Shown here one piece after another: positions 42,579 through 51,481 of a DNA stretch of 64,000 nt. The position numbers and the translations under genes are program-made. This stretch comes from an uncultured Methanomassiliicoccales archaeon. Its GTDB lineage: Archaea; Thermoplasmatota; Thermoplasmata; Methanomassiliicoccales; Methanomethylophilaceae. Each line of letters starts with the position of its first letter. Positions within the stretch are counted from its first letter, which is position 1. A model generated the notes under the pieces. It was not told where the DNA came from and did no database searches. It saw only the letters and a list, made by a program, of their open reading frames with translations. Where the stretch lies: assembly GCA_959597175.1 (NCBI GenBank), contig CAUFXM010000008.1:31908-95907 (forward strand), written 5' to 3'.

Positions 42579-43946
42579 ATGGGATGTTGGACAGTGCTGG
42601 AAGACATCATCGGAAGCGGTGAAGGGAAGACCGTAGAGTTCAAACAGGACATACCGAAGGATGTCATGAGGTACATACCCACGGTGGTGGCGTTTTCCAA
42701 CACCATTGGAGGCACCATGATCTTCGGCGTCTCGGATTCAGGGAAGGTGACGGGAATCGAGGAGGGCCTCGTCAAGGACCGCATCGAGGAGATATCCTAC
42801 GCCATAGGTTCCTGGATCGAACCAACCGTGAGCTATACAGTGGATAGCTACTGCATCGATGGAAAGCATCTCATCGTGGTGGAGGTTCACAGAGGGCCCC
42901 TGACACCCTACGCTATGAAAGGCAAGGGGGTGTTCATCAGACAGGGTCGCAACACGTTCGCAGCATGCGATGAGAAGGTCAAGGAGCTGGAACTCGAGCG
43001 GGTCAACCGCACGTTCGATTCCCTGCCGTTTTATGATGACTCAGGCAGCAGGGAGGTCTCAGAGGATGACATCGATGCGGTCCTGAAGAGGATGAGGGAT
43101 TCCGGTGACGGAGGTTGTTCCCTGCAGACGCTGTTCTCCATGGGCATCCTGAACGAGATCCATGATGAACCGGCGAACACCGTGGCTTTCGATCTGATCA
43201 CGTCCAATCGCGGAAGGTACGAGACGAGCTGTGCGATGTTCAGGGGACTCTCCAGGATCGATTTCGTGGATCGGCTGGAGTGTTCGGGGAATGTGTTGGA
43301 GCAGATAGAGTCCGCGATTTCATTCGTGAAGAGGAACATGCATCTCAGGGCTGTGATCAAAGGGCTGTATCGTGAGGATGTGTACGAGATTCCGATAACA
43401 GCCCTGAGGGAGGCGATAGTCAATGCGGTTGTCCATCGCAGCTATGTGAGCCGCGACACTGTGACGGTCACGATCCTGGACGACAGGGTGGAGGTGGAGT
43501 CTCCTGGATCGCTTCTAATTCGCAGAGAGCAGCTGGGCACCGGTATGTACCGTACGCGCAACGAGGTCCTCGCCCGTTATCTCCGCGGCATCGGAGTGTG
43601 CGAGATGAGGGGGACGGGGATCACGAGGATGCGCGAGGTCTGTCTCGCACAGGGTCTGAGGGAACCCATGGTCGAGGAGATCGAGGACCATGTCCGTGTG
43701 ACGTTCTTCAGAGAAACCGGTCAGGACAGGGTCCCGGCGCTCGGAATACAGGAGCGCAGGATGTTGCACATGATCTCGGAGAACCCCGACATCACGCATG
43801 AACAGCTGGCCGAAGGTTTGGGCATCTCCAAGCCTTACGTTGCGAAGCTGATAAGGTATTCGAAGGACAGGGGACTGCTTGCCCGTGACGAGAGCGTGAG
43901 GAAGGGTGGATGGGTTGTGGATATGGATCGTCTGGAGAGGATGTGA
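42579..43946 (+). CDS. AlbA_2/Schlafen-domain transcriptional regulator (RecG-like C-terminus)
   Basis: 455 aa. Residues ~10-125 are an AlbA_2 (Schlafen AlbA-like, formerly AAA_4) domain: VEFKQDIPKDVMRYIPTVVAFSN then GGTMIFGVSDSGKVTGIEEG. Residues ~265-370 match the HATPase_c_4 region (ALREAIVNAVVHRSYV .. VEVESPGSL .. GTGITRMRE). The last ~70 residues are a winged helix (ITHEQLAEGLGISKPYVAKLIRY). Such proteins are annotated as putative transcriptional regulators or RecG-like and often sit in variable islands. Base composition is lower in G+C than neighbours and the upstream segment is very A/T-rich, suggesting acquisition. Confidence 0.88.
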   Translation: MGCWTVLEDIIGSGEGKTVEFKQDIPKDVMRYIPTVVAFSNTIGGTMIFGVSDSGKVTGIEEGLVKDRIEEISYAIGSWIEPTVSYTVDSYCIDGKHLIVVEVHRGPLTPYAMKGKGVFIRQGRNTFAACDEKVKELELERVNRTFDSLPFYDDSGSREVSEDDIDAVLKRMRDSGDGGCSLQTLFSMGILNEIHDEPANTVAFDLITSNRGRYETSCAMFRGLSRIDFVDRLECSGNVLEQIESAISFVKRNMHLRAVIKGLYREDVYEIPITALREAIVNAVVHRSYVSRDTVTVTILDDRVEVESPGSLLIRREQLGTGMYRTRNEVLARYLRGIGVCEMRGTGITRMREVCLAQGLREPMVEEIEDHVRVTFFRETGQDRVPALGIQERRMLHMISENPDITHEQLAEGLGISKPYVAKLIRYSKDRGLLARDESVRKGGWVVDMDRLERM

Positions 43947-44016
43947 TTCTGTCCGGGATCCGCATCCGTGTAAACCATCTCAGACACCACGGACGGGGTC
44001 GTCGTCTGGTGTGGGT

Positions 44017-44034
44017 CCCGGGCTTCCGCCCGGG
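44017..44034. terminator. Stem-loop between convergent genes
   Basis: CCCGGGC-TTCC-GCCCGGG between the AlbA_2 gene and tgtA stops. Confidence 0.5.
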
Positions 44035-44044
44035 CTGTTAAGGA

Positions 44045-45976
44045 TCATTCATCGTCCGAGCCGGACCTGACCTTGACCGCCATGCCCTTCTTCATCTGTC
44101 TCATCTCGGACTCCACGAGGAAGGCGCGCCCGGTCGCTATCGGCTTGTCGTCCTTGTCAGTGACGATGACCTCCTCCATCGGCCTTATCTCTGGGTCGCA
44201 GGACAGGACGAACTGGCAGAACACGTTCTTCCCCTCGGACACGAACGGGACGGCGTCATCGGAGACGGCCACCCTCATGTGCGGTGCAGGGACGGACGAG
44301 ACGATCCTCTTGGCTCCCTCCATCCTCAGGGTGTACAGGCCGTCCCCTGCGCGCATGGAGAGGACGTGCTCCCCGTCGGAGATGACGTTCCTGATCTTCC
44401 CGGTCTTCCTGCTGGTCACGAGTTCCACCGGCTCTCTGAACAGTGAGTCCGCGGCTTCCAGGCCGAACTGGTACCTGGCAACCGCTTTGGCTCTCATCTT
44501 GTCGGCATCGAACTCCTCGGTGCCGTCGTCGGGCACCTTATCGCCCTCGATGGCCGTCTTGAACCCCGCCATGCTGAGGAACTGGAACGTGAGCCTCTCC
44601 GACTCGGTCTCCGTCTCAGCGTCCGGGATGGACGGGAACAGGGACTGCGCCAGGGGGTACAGCTCGTCCAGCTCCGCAGGGACGGGACCCCACGGGGAGA
44701 CGACGATCGGGGTGTAGCCCGCGCGCCTGGCCTTCGCGAACTGCTCGGCGTAAGGCCTGCTGTACGGCTTCCCCTGGGTGTCCTCGAACAGAGCCGCCTT
44801 GTCGGTGGGCGGGACGTACCTCGTTCCCAGTCTGTCCAGGTAGCGCTTGTACACGGGGCGACCGCGGGATTCGGGGCCGGTGTAGAACACGGCACCCTCC
44901 CTGCTGATGGGGTCGTAGAGCTCCATCTGGGCCTGGTACTCCTTGAGCCTCCTGAGCCCGTCCAGCAGTGCGGGATGGGCCCTGCAGCGCATCTCGGCCA
45001 GCTCCCAGAGCCTGCCCTCGCGGATGTACCTCCTGACCCTGGCGAGCTCCTCCGTGATCTGGTAGAGGTTGTGCTCCGCGATCAGCTTGGCACGCTTGGA
45101 CTTGTCCATCTTCCTGAGCGCTTCCACGGTCATGCCGCGGCACGCGGGGCAGTTGCAGTCCAGGGACTGCATGTCCTGCAGGCGGTGGGTCCCGGTGACG
45201 TCCATGAGACGGTCGTCCCTGGCGTACAGGGCGTAGGATGCCGAGTCGAAGAGGTCGCATCCCATGAGTGCGGCTAGGGCGAGAAGCATGGGGTGCCCGC
45301 ATCCGAACAGGTGCACCGGACGGGACGGGTTCAGGCCCTTCTTGGACGACATGACGACGTCCACGAGGTCCGCGTAGCGGTACTGCTCCATCAGCGGGAC
45401 GACACCGCCGATGGGATGGACGTCTATGTCCATGGATGCCATCGACGAGGCGCTGAACTCCCTGAGGTCGGTGTACACGGAGCCCTGGACAACACCGTTG
45501 AGCATCATGCCCCCTTTCATGGAGCAGGCCTTCTCCGTGCGCTCCAGGGTGGTGTCTATCGCTCTCCGGGTCTTCTCGTGGGACCAGTCCGGTTCCGTGA
45601 AGATGTCGAGGACGGTTCCGATGTCGGTGCCTATGGATTTCTGGAACTCTATGATCTCCTCGTTGGTGACCTCGACCTCCCCGTACATGTGGCTCTGGAA
45701 CGTCCCGGAGTCCGTCATGATGATGCCTGGGAAGTCCAACATCTCGTGGAGCCCGACCTCCCTGGCCCTCTCGTTCAGCTGGGGGGAGTTGCGGATGATG
45801 TATGAGTTGGTGATGAGCGCGCGGAACCCGAACCTGTCGTAAAGTTCCCTGGGCTCGACGGTGCGGATCTTTGGGTTGACCACCGGCAGGAGGGCCGGTG
45901 TCTCCAGCGTCTTGCCGGAGTTGCTCGTGAATTTGCCTATCCTGGCGAGCCCGTCGCGTCTGATGATCTCGAACAT
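44045..45976 (-). CDS. tgtA: Archaeosine tRNA-guanine transglycosylase
   Basis: 643 aa from ATG 45976 (MFEIIRRDG), preferred over ATG 45994 because it matches the family start and lies 27 nt from the TATTTAATA box. It exchanges G15 of archaeal tRNA for preQ0, the first step to archaeosine. N-terminal TIM barrel: TPALLPVVNP, the nucleophile region MTDSGTFQ (~87-94), GVVQGS (~161) and the zinc site CNCPACRG (~272-279). The C-terminal ~250 residues hold the C1, C2 and PUA domains typical of the full archaeal enzyme. Confidence 0.96.
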   Translation of the reverse strand: MFEIIRRDGLARIGKFTSNSGKTLETPALLPVVNPKIRTVEPRELYDRFGFRALITNSYIIRNSPQLNERAREVGLHEMLDFPGIIMTDSGTFQSHMYGEVEVTNEEIIEFQKSIGTDIGTVLDIFTEPDWSHEKTRRAIDTTLERTEKACSMKGGMMLNGVVQGSVYTDLREFSASSMASMDIDVHPIGGVVPLMEQYRYADLVDVVMSSKKGLNPSRPVHLFGCGHPMLLALAALMGCDLFDSASYALYARDDRLMDVTGTHRLQDMQSLDCNCPACRGMTVEALRKMDKSKRAKLIAEHNLYQITEELARVRRYIREGRLWELAEMRCRAHPALLDGLRRLKEYQAQMELYDPISREGAVFYTGPESRGRPVYKRYLDRLGTRYVPPTDKAALFEDTQGKPYSRPYAEQFAKARRAGYTPIVVSPWGPVPAELDELYPLAQSLFPSIPDAETETESERLTFQFLSMAGFKTAIEGDKVPDDGTEEFDADKMRAKAVARYQFGLEAADSLFREPVELVTSRKTGKIRNVISDGEHVLSMRAGDGLYTLRMEGAKRIVSSVPAPHMRVAVSDDAVPFVSEGKNVFCQFVLSCDPEIRPMEEVIVTDKDDKPIATGRAFLVESEMRQMKKGMAVKVRSGSDDE

Positions 45977-45998
45977 CGGACGGACAACGGCCATCCAA

Positions 45999-46007
45999 TA
46001 TTAAATA
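45999..46007 (-). promoter_or_regulatory. TATA box of tgtA
   Basis: TATTTAATA on the minus strand, centred 27 nt before ATG 45976. Confidence 0.6.
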
Positions 46008-46012
46008 GGGGG

Positions 46013-46030
46013 TCGGCCCCGCAGGGCCGA
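46013..46030 (-). terminator. Stem-loop after the 46037 gene
   Basis: TCGGCCC-CGCA-GGGCCGA, immediately downstream of the minus-strand stop at 46037 and just upstream of the tgtA promoter. Confidence 0.5.
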
Positions 46031-46036
46031 TGGGGG

Positions 46037-46447
46037 TCAGACGTCTATGACGTCGATCCTGTTCTTGTTCTCGTCCGCGTAGACCTTGGCAATCGCGTTC
46101 TTCATGATCGTGTCGGGGACGTCCTCCACGTACTCCCTCTTCCAGTCCAGGGTGGGCCTTCCGAACTTCACCATGCCGGGGCTGCCGAGGTCGCAGGACT
46201 CCTCCGCGTCCAGCATCTTGATCTCCAGTCCCTCGATGATCTCGGGGATCGTCCTGCCGTTGATGTAGACCTCGCTCTTGCCCTCGTCGACGACGGTCTC
46301 CTTGTAGCTGCACGAGATGTCCGCCATCTGCATCTCGAAGATCAGGTCGCGGATGTACTGGTTCATGACCGCGTTGGTCCTCCTGCGGATCGTCGGGTCA
46401 TCCGGATCCTGGGAGGTGTGCCTGTACTCGATGTCTATCATCGCCAT
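46037..46447 (-). CDS. Small conserved-looking protein of unknown function
   Basis: 136 aa from ATG 46447, 26 nt from TTATTAACG (46469-46477); the longer frame from 46492 would cross its own promoter. It starts MAMIDIEYRHTSQDPDDPTI and has a central EVYINGRTIPEIIEGLEI segment, which resembles the cis-loop strand of thioredoxin-like DUF2703-type proteins (INGxxIxEI). Only two Cys (in DISCSY and ESCDLG), no CxxC. I do not assign a function. It is transcribed alone between tgtA and the secreted transglutaminase-like gene. Confidence 0.7.
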   Translation of the reverse strand: MAMIDIEYRHTSQDPDDPTIRRRTNAVMNQYIRDLIFEMQMADISCSYKETVVDEGKSEVYINGRTIPEIIEGLEIKMLDAEESCDLGSPGMVKFGRPTLDWKREYVEDVPDTIMKNAIAKVYADENKNRIDVIDV

Positions 46448-46540
46448 GTCAGGGGGATATGTAACGACGTTAATAACACTGATGCCCGGCACCCTGCTGG
46501 GTTCAGTGCTTGTTAACCGTCTGATCGTTCGAGGGTAGTG

Positions 46541-46550
46541 CGTTAAATCC
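46541..46550 (+). promoter_or_regulatory. TATA element of the secreted transglutaminase-like gene
   Basis: CGTTAAATCC, centred 26 nt before ATG 46571; leaderless. Confidence 0.45.
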
Positions 46551-46570
46551 GCGATGGTGATTGACCGGGC

Positions 46571-48466
46571 ATGGGTCGCGGCGCAATCCTGGCGGCAGTG
46601 GCGGTCATCGTGCTGGTCGGAACGTTGGTCCTGCTCCCTGAGGACCGCTGGGACATCATCTACGAACTGGACGGAGGCACGCTGCCGGACGGGGCTCCCG
46701 CATGGTATTCGGAAGAAGAGCGTCCCGAACTCCCGACCCCTGAAAGGGACGGATACGTGTTCACGGGCTGGTACCTCGACGGTGAACTGACACAGCGCAT
46801 CGATTCCATCCCCGAGGGGTCAGAGGGGGACATCACGATTCATGCCGGGTGGATACCCGCCGTCGAGCACTCGATCATATACGTCCTGGACGGGGGGTCG
46901 CTCACGGATGGTTACCCCAGCACGTTCATCGGCGGCATCCTGACGACGCTCCCCATCCCCGTCCGTGAGGGGCACATCTTCGCCGGATGGTTCGAGGACC
47001 CCGATTGCACCGTACCGGTGGTGGTCGTCGGGGACGACGACTTCGAGGATGTGACGGTCTACGCCTGCTGGGAGGATTCCGACGTCTCCGGGAACGGATT
47101 CGTCTGGGATGTGGACGGCGTCTACCACAACGGCACAGCTGAGCACCTCATGTCCGGGACGCTGACCTCCGAGATACTCACAGTCAGGGACGGCTCCGCC
47201 TATGTGGAGACGTTATACGACATCACCTACGAATGGGACGGCGGCTCCACACACGACGGGCATCTGGAGACGGGGTGGGTAGACGGACGGCCCAGCTACT
47301 CGTACGTCGGGGTGGAGACCGTCGGAGGATACCCATGCACCGTATGGACCGACGGGGAGGGGACCACAATCTGGCTCTACCATCTGTGGGTGCAGGTCAA
47401 GGTCGTGCAGGGGTCCGGAGCGGACAGCATCGTCCAGACCCTTTCGGACTGGTACCTGTTCGTTCCGGAGACGTCGTTCGTTCCCCAGGTCAGGGCCGAA
47501 TGGCCGCTGATCGTGGATGGCGTGGAAGAGGCCGAGATCGGGGACGCGGTGGTGCTGGTGGCCAACGGTGACGGGTTCGGGGGATGGTACGCGGACGGTG
47601 AGCTGGTGACCACGGGGAGGACGCTGGAGATCCCCAGGGCAGATCCGGGCACGGTGTACTCTGCATCCGCGGGGGGCGGCTTCACCGTCGTCGATTCATC
47701 CGCAGTTCTCGGGGACTTCGGGTTCGGACAGGATGCCACCGTGACCGATGACACCGGTTCACAGGTCACGGAAGACCTGGGTTCCCTGGCTCCGGGGTGC
47801 TACACCGTGCAGGGCACATACGATGGGTACGTCCGCTATCTGGACATCTTCATAGATGCAACCGGCAGCTTCTCCGCGACCTGGACATATGAGGGGGAGG
47901 AGTACAGTCTCTCGTTGGACATACTGTACAGCGATGTATACCGCTACGACTACTGCCATGACTACCTGGGAGGTTTCCGGGGGAGTCTGGACGACTCGGA
48001 GTACATACTCTCATACCATACGTCAGACGATCCCTACATCGGGAGGATCGTCGACAGCCTCTCGGAGATGGGTCGCGGGCTGGGTCCAACCGAGTTCGCA
48101 CAGTTCGTGCTCTGCCTCGTCCAGTCCATCCCGTACGTCACGGATTCCGAGGCGTTCGGGACGGAGGACTACTGGCTGTACCCTCTCGAGACGCTGTGGT
48201 ACGGCGGCGGGGACTGCGAGGACACGGCCATCCTGTACGACACGATAATGGCCGCCGCAGGATACGACGTCGCCTTCATCCTGTTCTCCGACCACGCGAT
48301 GTCCGCCGTCGTCACGGATGCCTTGGGATTCGCCGTCACCGTCGACGGGAGGGAGTACGACCTGTGCGAGACCACGGAGCCCGGTTTCATGATAGGAAAC
48401 ACGTCATCAGGGCACCTGCCCGGGGATGTCTACGGGACATGCGTCGTGTCGGTGGGCACGTCCTAA
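46571..48466 (+). CDS. Secreted protein with InlB-type repeats and a transglutaminase-like domain
   Basis: 631 aa. N-terminal membrane helix or signal (~4-22). Two InlB B-repeat/Flg_new modules follow: YELDGGTLPDG..RDGYVFTGWYLDG (~30-95) and YVLDGGSLTDG..REGHIFAGWFEDP (~98-155). A middle beta-rich region runs to ~450, and the C-terminal domain (~455-631) is transglutaminase-like, with catalytic Cys549 in GGGDCEDTA and His in FSDHAMSAVV (~574). It likely sits outside the cell and could crosslink or cleave surface proteins or peptides. A homolog of this last domain, with Cys replaced by Ser, is encoded at 50229-51479. Confidence 0.85.
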   Translation: MGRGAILAAVAVIVLVGTLVLLPEDRWDIIYELDGGTLPDGAPAWYSEEERPELPTPERDGYVFTGWYLDGELTQRIDSIPEGSEGDITIHAGWIPAVEHSIIYVLDGGSLTDGYPSTFIGGILTTLPIPVREGHIFAGWFEDPDCTVPVVVVGDDDFEDVTVYACWEDSDVSGNGFVWDVDGVYHNGTAEHLMSGTLTSEILTVRDGSAYVETLYDITYEWDGGSTHDGHLETGWVDGRPSYSYVGVETVGGYPCTVWTDGEGTTIWLYHLWVQVKVVQGSGADSIVQTLSDWYLFVPETSFVPQVRAEWPLIVDGVEEAEIGDAVVLVANGDGFGGWYADGELVTTGRTLEIPRADPGTVYSASAGGGFTVVDSSAVLGDFGFGQDATVTDDTGSQVTEDLGSLAPGCYTVQGTYDGYVRYLDIFIDATGSFSATWTYEGEEYSLSLDILYSDVYRYDYCHDYLGGFRGSLDDSEYILSYHTSDDPYIGRIVDSLSEMGRGLGPTEFAQFVLCLVQSIPYVTDSEAFGTEDYWLYPLETLWYGGGDCEDTAILYDTIMAAAGYDVAFILFSDHAMSAVVTDALGFAVTVDGREYDLCETTEPGFMIGNTSSGHLPGDVYGTCVVSVGTS

Positions 48467-48472
48467 TATTAT
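48463..48472 (+). promoter_or_regulatory. TATA element of thiM
   Basis: CTAATATTAT, centred ~25 nt before ATG 48491, overlapping the stop of the previous gene. Confidence 0.45.
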
Positions 48473-48490
48473 GCCGGCCTACGAGCGGTC

Positions 48491-49276
48491 ATGGAATTCA
48501 AACCGTCGCCGTTCATGGCAAAGGTCCGCGAGATGCGGCCGCTCGTCCACCACATAACCAACTACGTCACGGTGAACGACTGCGCCAACATCTGCATATG
48601 CGCCGGCGGGTCGCCGGTGATGACCGACGGTCCGGACACAGCGGAGATGGTCGGCATGGCCTCCGCCACCGTTCTCAACATAGGCACCCTCAACCCTCGG
48701 ACCGTGGACTCCATGGCAGTCGCCGCGGATGCCGCCCGGGGGAGGATCCCGGTGGTCCTGGATCCGGTGGGCGCCGGCGCCACAGCATACCGCACCGAGA
48801 CCTCGCTGCGTCTCCTGTCGATGGGGCCTGACGTGGTCAAAGGCAACGCCGGGGAGATAGGGGTCCTGTCGGGGGCCGGAGGGGACGTCCGCGGAGTCGA
48901 CTCCCACGGATCCGCAGACATCGTGGACGCCGTCCGCGGGATGGCCCGGGAGAGGGGATGCGTGGTCGCCGCCACGGGAGAGGTGGATGTCGTCTCGGAC
49001 GGATCGGTGACCCTCGAGCTCTCCAACGGCACGCATCTGCTCTCGTTGGTCTCAGGAACGGGATGCATGGTGTCGTCAGTGGTCGGATGCTACACGGGGG
49101 CCTGCGGAGCGGATGTCTGGTCCGTGGCCTCGGCCATATCGGCATTCAATGTCGCTGCGGAGCACGCCGCCGCGGCCAGCGGAGGACCCGGCACGTTCAA
49201 GCCCGCGCTGATGGACGCGCTCCATTCTCTCGAGGGGGAGGTCCTGGATGCGGAGACGAGGTGGGAGAGGGTATGA
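48491..49276 (+). CDS. thiM: Hydroxyethylthiazole kinase
   Basis: 261 aa ribokinase-like kinase that phosphorylates the thiamine thiazole (salvage). Signatures: HHITNYVTVNDCANICICAGGSPVM (in parts, ~18-42; matches the conserved ITN.V..N..AN..L..G..P.M region), VVLDPVGAGATAYRT (~86-100), VVKGNAGEIGVL (~116) and SGTGCMVSSVVG with the catalytic Cys (~190). It is leaderless and overlaps the carbonic anhydrase gene by ATGA. Confidence 0.94.
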   Translation: MEFKPSPFMAKVREMRPLVHHITNYVTVNDCANICICAGGSPVMTDGPDTAEMVGMASATVLNIGTLNPRTVDSMAVAADAARGRIPVVLDPVGAGATAYRTETSLRLLSMGPDVVKGNAGEIGVLSGAGGDVRGVDSHGSADIVDAVRGMARERGCVVAATGEVDVVSDGSVTLELSNGTHLLSLVSGTGCMVSSVVGCYTGACGADVWSVASAISAFNVAAEHAAAASGGPGTFKPALMDALHSLEGEVLDAETRWERV

Positions 49277-49815
49277 TAGACAGCATAATGGAGTTCAACC
49301 GCAGGTTCGTGGAGGAGAGGGGGTACGAGAGGTACATCACCACCAAGTTCCCGGACAGGAGGCTGGCCATTGTCACGTGCATGGACACGAGGCTCACGGA
49401 GCTGCTTCAGGCGGCCCTGGGCCTCAGGAACGGGGATGCGAAGATCATCAAGAACGCAGGCGGGGTGATCCTCAGCCCGTTCTCCACAGAGGTCAGGAGC
49501 CTGCTGGTCGGGATCTACGAGCTGGGGGTAGAGGAGGTGATGGTCGTCGGCCACACCGACTGCGGGGCCCAGCACATCAGCGGCTCCGAGATGGTGGAGG
49601 CGATGCGTTCAAGGGGGATCTCCGACCGCGCCATAGAGGCCTGCCGCTACTTCGACGTGGATTTCGACAAGTGGCTGTGCGGGTTCGACTCGGTGGAGGA
49701 GTCCGTGAGGTCATCGGTGGACATCCTCCGGAGGCACCCCCTGATCCCGAAGGACGTCCGGGTGGGGGGATTCATCATCGACTCGGTGACCGGGGAGCTG
49801 AGCAGGGTGTGCTGA
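49273..49815 (+). CDS. Beta-class carbonic anhydrase
   Basis: 180 aa from ATG 49273, coupled to thiM by ATGA. Zinc ligands: Cys and Asp in TCMDTR (~36-41), then His and Cys in GHTDCGAQH (~92-100). It interconverts CO2 and bicarbonate, useful for carboxylases in a CO2-dependent methanogen. Length is typical of short prokaryotic beta-class members. Its stop abuts the opposite-strand pth2 stop (TGATCA). Confidence 0.94.
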   Translation: MIDSIMEFNRRFVEERGYERYITTKFPDRRLAIVTCMDTRLTELLQAALGLRNGDAKIIKNAGGVILSPFSTEVRSLLVGIYELGVEEVMVVGHTDCGAQHISGSEMVEAMRSRGISDRAIEACRYFDVDFDKWLCGFDSVEESVRSSVDILRRHPLIPKDVRVGGFIIDSVTGELSRVC

Positions 49816-50214
49816 TCACAGCATCTTCAGGTCGCCTGTGACCTTGTCGATGTCCGAGCAGGGTGCTGGTCCGATGCCCACGCAGGTCTGGCTGCCAGGT
49901 TCGACCTGGGTTCTGCCGGCATCGGTGATGATGCACGTGTACAGTCCGCTGCTGCGGGCCTCGTTCATGTAGCGGATCATCTCGTCGCGGTTGGACACCT
50001 TGAGGACCACCTTCTTCTGACCGCCGGACATCCAAGCGTCGAACGACTTCCTGTCCATCTTCTGCGCCCTGAGGGCCAGCTCGACCGAGGCATGGCCCAC
50101 CTGGGCGGCCATCTTCCCCTTGCCCATGTCCAGATCGGTCCTGACCAGCACCACGACCTTGTACTCCTCGTCCGCTCTCACGGGTTTGAAACCGAAGCCC
50201 ATGGGGGCTGCCAA
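49816..50214 (-). CDS. pth2: Peptidyl-tRNA hydrolase, archaeal/eukaryotic type
   Basis: 132 aa from ATG 50214 (ATG 50202 possible). Pth2 signatures: VVVLVRTDLDMGKGKMAAQVGHAS (in parts, ~21-43), with the catalytic Lys/His region GKMAAQVGHA, and AGRTQVEPGSQTCVGIGPAP (~95-115). It frees tRNA from prematurely released peptidyl-tRNA. A convergent neighbour ends base-to-base with it; the operon upstream is the membrane regulator pair. Confidence 0.95.
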   Translation of the reverse strand: MAAPMGFGFKPVRADEEYKVVVLVRTDLDMGKGKMAAQVGHASVELALRAQKMDRKSFDAWMSGGQKKVVLKVSNRDEMIRYMNEARSSGLYTCIITDAGRTQVEPGSQTCVGIGPAPCSDIDKVTGDLKML

Positions 50215-50228
50215 TCCGGTGCCCGTCC

Positions 50229-51479
50229 TTAACCGTTGCGGGAGGCGATGATGGTGACCAGCGCCATCCCGGACTCCGAGCTAACATCGCTCCCGTAGTA
50301 CGTGAAGGAGCCGTCGGAGTACCCGTACCCCTCCGGGACGTACCCTATGGGGACATCGGCGATGGCGTCGATCAGATAGTAGTACTCCCCGTCCCTGTCC
50401 ACACGCACCACGTGGTATCCGGACGGGGCGTCCGCGGAGGTGTACCTCTCCATGGACACGACAGCGAAGGTCATGCCGTGGATGATCGCGATCCCGGAGT
50501 CGAACCCCGACTCCTCGAGGAGTGCTGCCGTGAGGACGGCCAGGTCACCGGAGTCGCCCGCCCCCCAGAACAGGGTCTCGGCGGGATGGGCCCAGTAGAC
50601 CGTCATGGAATGCGATACGATGTCTGGCACATCCGTCATGCAGGACTGGACGAAGGCGACGAGGTACTCCGCATACCTCTGGGAAGAGACGTCCTCGGAC
50701 GGGTTTGCTCTGAGGTAGGCGTCGCGGAGCCTCTCAGACAGGGTGGTGACGCAGTCGTCGATCACGACGAACCCCGCCGCCTCTTCGACGGAGGCTGTGG
50801 AACGGTCGGGAGACGGTGACGAAGACTCCAGATACTCGTCGAGGGTCACATCCACGTACACGGAGTATGTGCGTCCGTCGAAGGTGAAGCTGTGCTGCAC
50901 GTGCCTATCGCCTATGTACTCGAAAGAGGCGCTGTAGACGGCCGTGCCCCCGTCGCCCTCGCATTCCACGGTGATGGTGTACCTCCCCATCTCGGGGGAG
51001 GCCCAGTTGGTGTCCGCCGTGTCCTTCGTGGTGTACAGGTAAGTCCCGGTGGGGCCCCCGCTGAGCACCCAGGTGAAGCTGTCGTATCCCTGGGCGAGGC
51101 TGTCGGAGAGCTCGAAGCGGAACTCGCGGGTTTCGGTGAACTCCACCGTCATGGTTCCGTCGTCGAAGCCTTCCATGGGGATGATGTACGAAGTGTCGGA
51201 GACCTGTATGGCGTCATCCGGCAGGCCCGTCTGGACGGCCGGGGGGTCTACACCCTCCGGTTCGTCCCACTCCACGAGCAGGACCGACAGGACGGCCACC
51301 ACGACGATGGCGATGACCGTGGCTGACGCGAGGTGGCGGAAGCGCCTCCCGTCCTGGACATCCATCAGTATGAAGCGGAGCTTCCTCTTGTTCCTCCTGT
51401 TCAGGAGGTTCATGCCGCAGTGGGGGCAGAAGGGGGCCCCGTCGGGCTCAACCTCCGCCCCGCAGTTGGGACATCTCAT
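50229..51479 (-). CDS. Membrane protein with zinc ribbon and a transglutaminase-like domain lacking its Cys
   Basis: 416 aa. An N-terminal zinc ribbon (CPNC.. CPHC, Cys at ~3, 6, 18, 21), a basic linker, one membrane helix (~47-68), then an extracytoplasmic region. Residues ~235-400 align with the end of the 46571 protein (AHPAETLFWGAGDSGDLAVL vs PLETLWYGGGDCEDTAILYD), but the catalytic Cys is Ser310 here. It is therefore likely a non-catalytic or altered-activity homolog, perhaps a binding or sensor module. It follows the membrane HTH regulator gene by 2 nt, forming one operon. No closer family recognised. Confidence 0.82.
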   Translation of the reverse strand: MRCPNCGAEVEPDGAPFCPHCGMNLLNRRNKRKLRFILMDVQDGRRFRHLASATVIAIVVVAVLSVLLVEWDEPEGVDPPAVQTGLPDDAIQVSDTSYIIPMEGFDDGTMTVEFTETREFRFELSDSLAQGYDSFTWVLSGGPTGTYLYTTKDTADTNWASPEMGRYTITVECEGDGGTAVYSASFEYIGDRHVQHSFTFDGRTYSVYVDVTLDEYLESSSPSPDRSTASVEEAAGFVVIDDCVTTLSERLRDAYLRANPSEDVSSQRYAEYLVAFVQSCMTDVPDIVSHSMTVYWAHPAETLFWGAGDSGDLAVLTAALLEESGFDSGIAIIHGMTFAVVSMERYTSADAPSGYHVVRVDRDGEYYYLIDAIADVPIGYVPEGYGYSDGSFTYYGSDVSSESGMALVTIIASRNG

Positions 51480-51481
51480 GT

